From Thalassotalea eurytherma (GTDB taxonomy: Bacteria; Pseudomonadota; Gammaproteobacteria; Enterobacterales; Alteromonadaceae): 64,000 bases of DNA. Where the stretch lies: contig NZ_BSSU01000012.1 in assembly GCF_030161415.1 (NCBI RefSeq), forward strand, positions 62,001 through 126,000, in the 5' to 3' direction. The position numbers and the translations under genes are program-made. The notes under the pieces are model-generated. The model saw only the letters and a program-made list of their open reading frames with translations. It was not told where the DNA came from and searched no databases. Shown one piece after another: positions 60,544 to 64,000 of this stretch (within the stretch, counting starts at the first letter, position 1; every line of letters starts with the position of its first letter).

Positions 60544-60924
60544 TTAGGCAAAAATCGGTGGACGATAAAGGGAAGTGGAAATTGAATGAGGTTGTTTAGA
60601 TTGCAGAGCAGCTACAGATTCACTCAATATTTGAATATCTGTCGAATCAATACTGGAACTTAGTACTGTAGTAGATGAACAAGCATTTGCCGGACAAACA
60701 CATTCAACATCACAACAATCTTCTGACTGACCATTACTGCTTTTATTCATATCACCATGATTCATTCCTTCATGATGACTCATCTTGGAATGATCCATGT
60801 TCATATGTGACTCGTGAGAGCCTGAAGACATTTCGCAAGACATAGCAGAATACGCAAATGCTTGCCCTACAAAGGCAATCAGCATAAGCGCTATTACTAA
60901 GACTTTTGAAAATGCTTTAGACAT
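60544..60924 (-). CDS. Secreted His/Met/Cys-rich protein (CopL-like)
   Basis: 126-residue protein with a signal peptide (VLVIALMLIAFVGQAFA), a His/Met-rich stretch (SHMNMDHSKMSHHEGMNH near residues 38-56), a Cys cluster (CCDVECVCPANACSS) and an LYRPPIFA ending. It looks like a periplasmic copper-binding protein of the CopL or DUF2946 type that precedes copper operons. The RPP ending resembles the one at 40217-40579. Confidence 0.65.
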   Translation of the reverse strand: MSKAFSKVLVIALMLIAFVGQAFAYSAMSCEMSSGSHESHMNMDHSKMSHHEGMNHGDMNKSSNGQSEDCCDVECVCPANACSSTTVLSSSIDSTDIQILSESVAALQSKQPHSISTSLYRPPIFA

Positions 60925-61083
60925 AAAATTCTCTTACAAGTACACAAATCCAATACTAATGTAAATTTTCGACTAAGTAAATTGATGCTGTGTAAACATA
61001 TTATGAGTATTTGACTATCATCAATTTTTTCAAAGGGGTGAGTGACACATAATAATCTCGTTAGTCTTCTTAATATTCGTTAT

Positions 61084-61431
61084 TTAATGACTTTTATTTT
61101 GAGACTTAAGTTGCTCTCTCATTTCTAAAACTCGATCTGCCGAATAAGCTCCTACTCTCATAACAACTAGTTCAACAAACGAAATATCAATTAACTTATG
61201 GTCAGCATCAATCACATAATAACTCCCATTATGTGTGATGATTTCTAATTTATCTTCGACATCAGATTTGCTAACAATCTTTGAAGTCACGATTTGCTCA
61301 AATGGCCTAAACCTGAATGTTTCATTGTCAATAACAACTCCTGATAAAAACTCGCCGAGAAATTGTTTTTCAAATTCTTTATAGTCGTAGACAGATACTA
61401 TGCAGGCATCTTTCAAATGGGTTTTATCCAT
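61084..61431 (-). CDS. Hypothetical protein, last of a three-gene operon
   Basis: 115-residue soluble protein that I do not recognise. Its C-terminal part (SYYVIDADHKLIDISFVELV then YSADRVLEMREQL) resembles the C-terminal part of the upstream neighbour (DFYILDTEPKQFDVNIFEF, YSPEELLELREIL), so the two may be diverged duplicates. It begins 14 bases after that neighbour. Confidence 0.6.
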   Translation of the reverse strand: MDKTHLKDACIVSVYDYKEFEKQFLGEFLSGVVIDNETFRFRPFEQIVTSKIVSKSDVEDKLEIITHNGSYYVIDADHKLIDISFVELVVMRVGAYSADRVLEMREQLKSQNKSH

Positions 61432-61445
61432 TTATTAACTCCCAA

Positions 61446-61763
61446 TTAATAGCCAGTTGGGAGAATTTCCCGAAGTTCTAAAAGTTCCTCAGGAGAGTAC
61501 ATACACTCATGCATTAAATTGAACTCAAATATATTTACATCAAACTGTTTGGGTTCTGTATCTAATATATAAAAATCAGCGCCAAAAGTTCGGTACTCAA
61601 GACCATTAACTTCCATAATTTTTGTGGTGAACAAAGCCTCACCTTTTTTACCGCTTTCATTATCCTCAGAAAAAATAGCGTAAAGCACCTGTTCAACCTT
61701 ATCTTCTAAGTCAGATTTAATTGAAATGAGTGTTGCTTTGGTTAGTTTTACTCTTGGTCTCAT
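61446..61763 (-). CDS. Hypothetical protein, paralogue of the next gene
   Basis: 105-residue soluble protein, not recognised. It starts MRPRVKLTKATLISIKSDLED and ends with SPEELLELREILPTGY. It overlaps the upstream 345-residue gene by 4 bases (ATGA type) and shares a C-terminal pattern with the downstream gene. Neither membrane segments nor a known motif are visible. Confidence 0.6.
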   Translation of the reverse strand: MRPRVKLTKATLISIKSDLEDKVEQVLYAIFSEDNESGKKGEALFTTKIMEVNGLEYRTFGADFYILDTEPKQFDVNIFEFNLMHECMYSPEELLELREILPTGY

Positions 61764-62797
61764 GCTTGTGCTTCCTTCTTATCTTCTAAGCAAAACGGAC
61801 GGAAAAAACTAAGGTACTTAACTCCATCGGCTTTTAGTAAATTGTTGTCAGCATCAAAATGTGACAGAACACTAGATTGATACAAAGAAATGTATTTTTC
61901 ATAATCAATGGTGTTAAAAAAATTTGTATCGACACGGCGTGCGTGGAAAACAAGAGCTTGCTGATCAATACGAACAATGAACTTTTGATCACCATCTAGA
62001 TTCTTAACCCGTAGACATAAATCAGGTTTGTGCCAATCAGATACAAAGGAAGGAACCAGCGGGAAGCCATACACCAGATAGCGCATACCTTCGATTTTAA
62101 AGGTTGTTGGATTGAACTGAGCCTTATTTACTTTGCCGCTACTGAATAATTCAAGTGTCAACACCAGCCAGTGCTCATGCTTAGAAAATGTATTTCCTTC
62201 AGAAATACAGCCTTCGAACTCACCATCATGGTTTACATGATTGATGTACATGTATTTTTTAATGTTATCCAAGGAAAGCTTTTCAAACGGAAACTTTGAA
62301 GCTATGAGCCTGAAATAACAACCATGAACTTTTAAATCTGCATATTGAACTATCAACGGATCATCAAAGGCATCAAAGTATGGTCGCCACTCTAAGCGGA
62401 AGTCTGCTCCTGTATTTACAATAAACTTGGCATCTTCAGGTAACCCTAAAACTTGGTATATCACTGAAACTAACTCTAATGTATTGATATCTACCAGCAT
62501 TAGGCTTTCGATACGGTTTGCCATTGACTCAATTTCTTTATGAAGCGATTCAATAATTTCTTGATCATCATATTCGTTGATCATTAAGTATTTCAGGGAA
62601 TCGTGCTTTAGAATTGAGTCTAGATTATTATCGTCAAATACTTCCTTGAGGCGGATGTGAGTTTGTGAAAAGTCAGAACAGTTATAAACACCTATTGACC
62701 ATAAACGCTCTGCATACAGGTCAGGAAACTCTAACAATAATGCAAAATTCTTGGCTTGGATATTAAGCTTATTCTTTAGTTGAGGTACTGAGATCAT
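61760..62797 (-). CDS. Hypothetical protein with QAK-type N-terminal helical region
   Basis: 345-residue soluble protein of unknown function. The N terminus (NIQAKNFALLLEFPDLYAER then WSIGVYNCSDFS) resembles the start of the protein at 63008 (KRQAKRLSKLL, ICLYGCGSYGDLL) and loosely a short helical domain found on plasmid and island proteins (KRQAKRLR...SQALEL...G...W). The middle has DFRLEWRPYFDAFDD and a CISEGNTFSKHEHWLVL segment; the end LSFFRPFCLEDK. First gene of the three-gene operon. Confidence 0.6.
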   Translation of the reverse strand: MISVPQLKNKLNIQAKNFALLLEFPDLYAERLWSIGVYNCSDFSQTHIRLKEVFDDNNLDSILKHDSLKYLMINEYDDQEIIESLHKEIESMANRIESLMLVDINTLELVSVIYQVLGLPEDAKFIVNTGADFRLEWRPYFDAFDDPLIVQYADLKVHGCYFRLIASKFPFEKLSLDNIKKYMYINHVNHDGEFEGCISEGNTFSKHEHWLVLTLELFSSGKVNKAQFNPTTFKIEGMRYLVYGFPLVPSFVSDWHKPDLCLRVKNLDGDQKFIVRIDQQALVFHARRVDTNFFNTIDYEKYISLYQSSVLSHFDADNNLLKADGVKYLSFFRPFCLEDKKEAQA

Positions 62798-63007
62798 TTA
62801 GTTCTCCAAACAACATTTGCAAACAAACAATGGCCTACGAACACATTGTTTACTTGACTGTTTGAATCACCAAATTTTCACGGATGCTCCGCTTCACTGT
62901 TCACATTTTTCAAGGCGAAAAACATGTGTAGGCGTAGGCTGTCCGCACAACCTTTCACTCATAATATCGCTAAATTTTTAAATGGCAACTTACGGATTTG
63001 TACAAAA

Positions 63008-63370
63008 TCAGTCAGAAATTTTGGCTTTGAACTCATCAAAGCTAAGTCCGAAAAGGGATATGACTAATTCTTCATTTATATTGGAACCGGGAAATTTTTT
63101 TTCAAAACTTCCGATGATGCTATCTAGGTGGCTAGCTAATATTTTTACTAAAAATATTTCCGAGTTTGGTGAGAGAGCAGACAGTGCTATCAATGGGTTG
63201 TCAAAGGATTCAGCTTTTATTTTTACTAGTAAATCACCGTAACTGCCACAGCCGTAAAGACAAATAGCTACCCCTTCTTGGGCCTGCCCAAGGGGAATAG
63301 TTAATAATTTAGATAATCGTTTTGCCTGCCTTTTTATATTTACTAGCAGGTCTTCTTTATTAAAAGACAT
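63008..63370 (-). CDS. Small hypothetical protein with QAK-type N-terminal region
   Basis: 120-residue soluble protein, start ATG 63368-63370 (MSFNKEDLLVNIKRQAKRLS). The first half, with QAKRLSKLL then ICLYGCGSYGDLL, resembles the N terminus of the 345-residue protein at 61760. No enzyme motif is seen. It ends 210 bp before that operon, in a separate transcription unit. Confidence 0.5.
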   Translation of the reverse strand: MSFNKEDLLVNIKRQAKRLSKLLTIPLGQAQEGVAICLYGCGSYGDLLVKIKAESFDNPLIALSALSPNSEIFLVKILASHLDSIIGSFEKKFPGSNINEELVISLFGLSFDEFKAKISD

Positions 63371-63635
63371 CAATACACCCAAAAACGGCAACGCTAGGCC
63401 ACGCACCTATGTCACTCAGTTTTTATGTGAATATTTAATCTTTTAGTTCAGAGTAAATCCATTTCGTCCTGTTTTCGTGGGAACGGGCTTCTCTGAGAAG
63501 CCATCAAATATATTTTAAGACAGCTAACGGAATTTTAAAACACCATTGAAGCAGCCAACTGGTTCTATTAATTAGATCTATGAGCACCATAGGCGGTGCG
63601 CTATCAACAAGAGCCTGTGTTGTATTTATATAAGA
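63371..63635. other. Gap that may hold the right end of the element
   Basis: No gene is visible. A perfect 17-base palindrome (GGCTTCTC, T, GAGAAGCC) lies at 63486-63502, followed by an AT-rich stretch. A GGTTCTATT block near 63561 also occurs on the minus strand in the amidohydrolase fragment (about 27199-27207), too short to prove an attachment site. Confidence 0.35.
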
Positions 63636-64000
63636 CTAAATTATCTCAGGCCCAATTGTGCCAAGTGGCTCTTCAATTGATTTAGGTGGGTTTGTGAAAT
63701 ATTGAGGACCACCTTCAGTAAGATAAATGCAATCTTCAATTCGAACTCCGAACTCACCGGGGATATAAATTCCCGGTTCGTTACTGAAGCACATGCCTGC
63801 CTTTAATTTTGTTTTTTCGCCATGTACAAAGTTTATCTCTTCATGAATTTCCATACCTATACCGTGCCCAGTTCGGTGCGATAATCCCGGCGTTGCATAG
63901 CCCGGCCCGAATCCCTCTGATTCATAAAAGGATCTCACAGCATCATCCACATTAGTTGCTAAAACACCAATTTGAGCTGTCTTAAATACTATGTCTTGGC
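63636..64000 (-). CDS. Peptidase M24 family protein (prolidase/creatinase-like), N-terminal part beyond window
   Basis: C-terminal 121 residues of an M24 metallopeptidase. Metal-site motifs visible are SHRTGHGIGMEIHE, FSNEPGIYIPGEFGVRIED and a final LTEGGPQYFTNP. The frame stays open past the GTG at 63948-63950 to the window edge (FKTAQIGVLATNVDDAV), so the gene starts outside the window. Prolidase-like members cut Xaa-Pro bonds. It is the first gene beyond the copper island and may be chromosomal flank or further cargo. Confidence 0.85.
   Translation of the reverse strand, partial: QDIVFKTAQIGVLATNVDDAVRSFYESEGFGPGYATPGLSHRTGHGIGMEIHEEINFVHGEKTKLKAGMCFSNEPGIYIPGEFGVRIEDCIYLTEGGPQYFTNPPKSIEEPLGTIGPEII

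Larger units (their letters stand above)
27205..63635. mobile_element. SE-type integrative element with heavy-metal cargo (right end uncertain)
   Basis: The left end is set by the broken amidohydrolase and the four-gene recombinase module at 27302-33846. Its gene order and sizes fit the intA-tfp-intB-srap core of strand-biased circularizing integrative elements (Tn6283 type, known from Vibrio), and it probably overlaps the group named gamma-mobile-trio. Cargo from 33.9 to 63.4 kb is mercury, cadmium/zinc and copper resistance, a dead Qat defense system and a resolvase. The right coordinate is only the last base before the peptidase M24 fragment; the true end may lie elsewhere in 63371-63635 or beyond the window. 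Confidence 0.55.

Noticed and set aside
63486-63502. 17-base palindrome as the element's attachment site
   Set aside because: It has no counterpart at the left end near 27205-27301; the stem resembles the czcA terminator stem, so a terminator remnant is as likely.

Overview
The window looks like a chromosome segment of a low-GC marine gammaproteobacterium of the order Alteromonadales. Gene content and protein style suggest the Colwellia/Thalassotalea or Pseudoalteromonas neighbourhood, inferred from protein families and gene order only. Two parts are clear: a housekeeping part (1 to about 27.2 kb) and an accessory island (about 27.2 kb to at least 63.4 kb).

Housekeeping part. Minus-strand genes at the left are for arginine catabolism (astA partial, astC), an HDOD signalling protein, pabA, an acetyltransferase, the 5-oxoprolinase genes pxpC-pxpB-pxpA, and a MOSC/ferredoxin protein. 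Plus-strand mpl and ubiX follow. Next come a solute-binding protein, a large secreted propeller-amidohydrolase, an ion channel, a two-gene spermidine-synthase-like pair, uvrA, a YajR-type transporter, a GreA/GreB-like factor, fadH, and two more solute-binding proteins. The 3' half of an amidohydrolase gene ends this part; its 5' half is missing.

Island. The amidohydrolase is cut next to four tightly coupled plus-strand genes (27302-33846): a complete tyrosine recombinase, a degenerate recombinase-fold protein, a second very long recombinase, and a small basic coiled-coil protein. This matches the intA-tfp-intB-srap core of the strand-biased circularizing integrative elements (SE, Tn6283 type) and probably the overlapping gamma-mobile-trio group. 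Cargo follows: a minimal mercury operon (merR, merC, GDCCVxC protein), mntP, the deletion-fused remains of a Qat anti-phage system, a serine resolvase with a three-subsite res-like region, a Cd/Pb/Zn module (MerR regulator, two CDF exporters, a transglutaminase-like protein, czcCBA-type efflux), and a long copper/silver module (copA with a CueR-like regulator, copC, copD, two PepSY redox proteins, cusCBA, DUF411 protein, His/Met-rich secreted protein). A small operon of unrecognised genes and a peptidase M24 fragment close the window. The right end of the element is not resolved, and no 5' half of the interrupted amidohydrolase is visible.

Three metal promoters have the 19-bp spacer and dyad expected for MerR-family activators. 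The least explained structure is a pair of related intergenic repeats (here A and B). They bound two unrelated gene units of about 1.1 kb, one in the chromosome and one in the island, in the same relative arrangement, and the stem of repeat A shows compensatory base changes.
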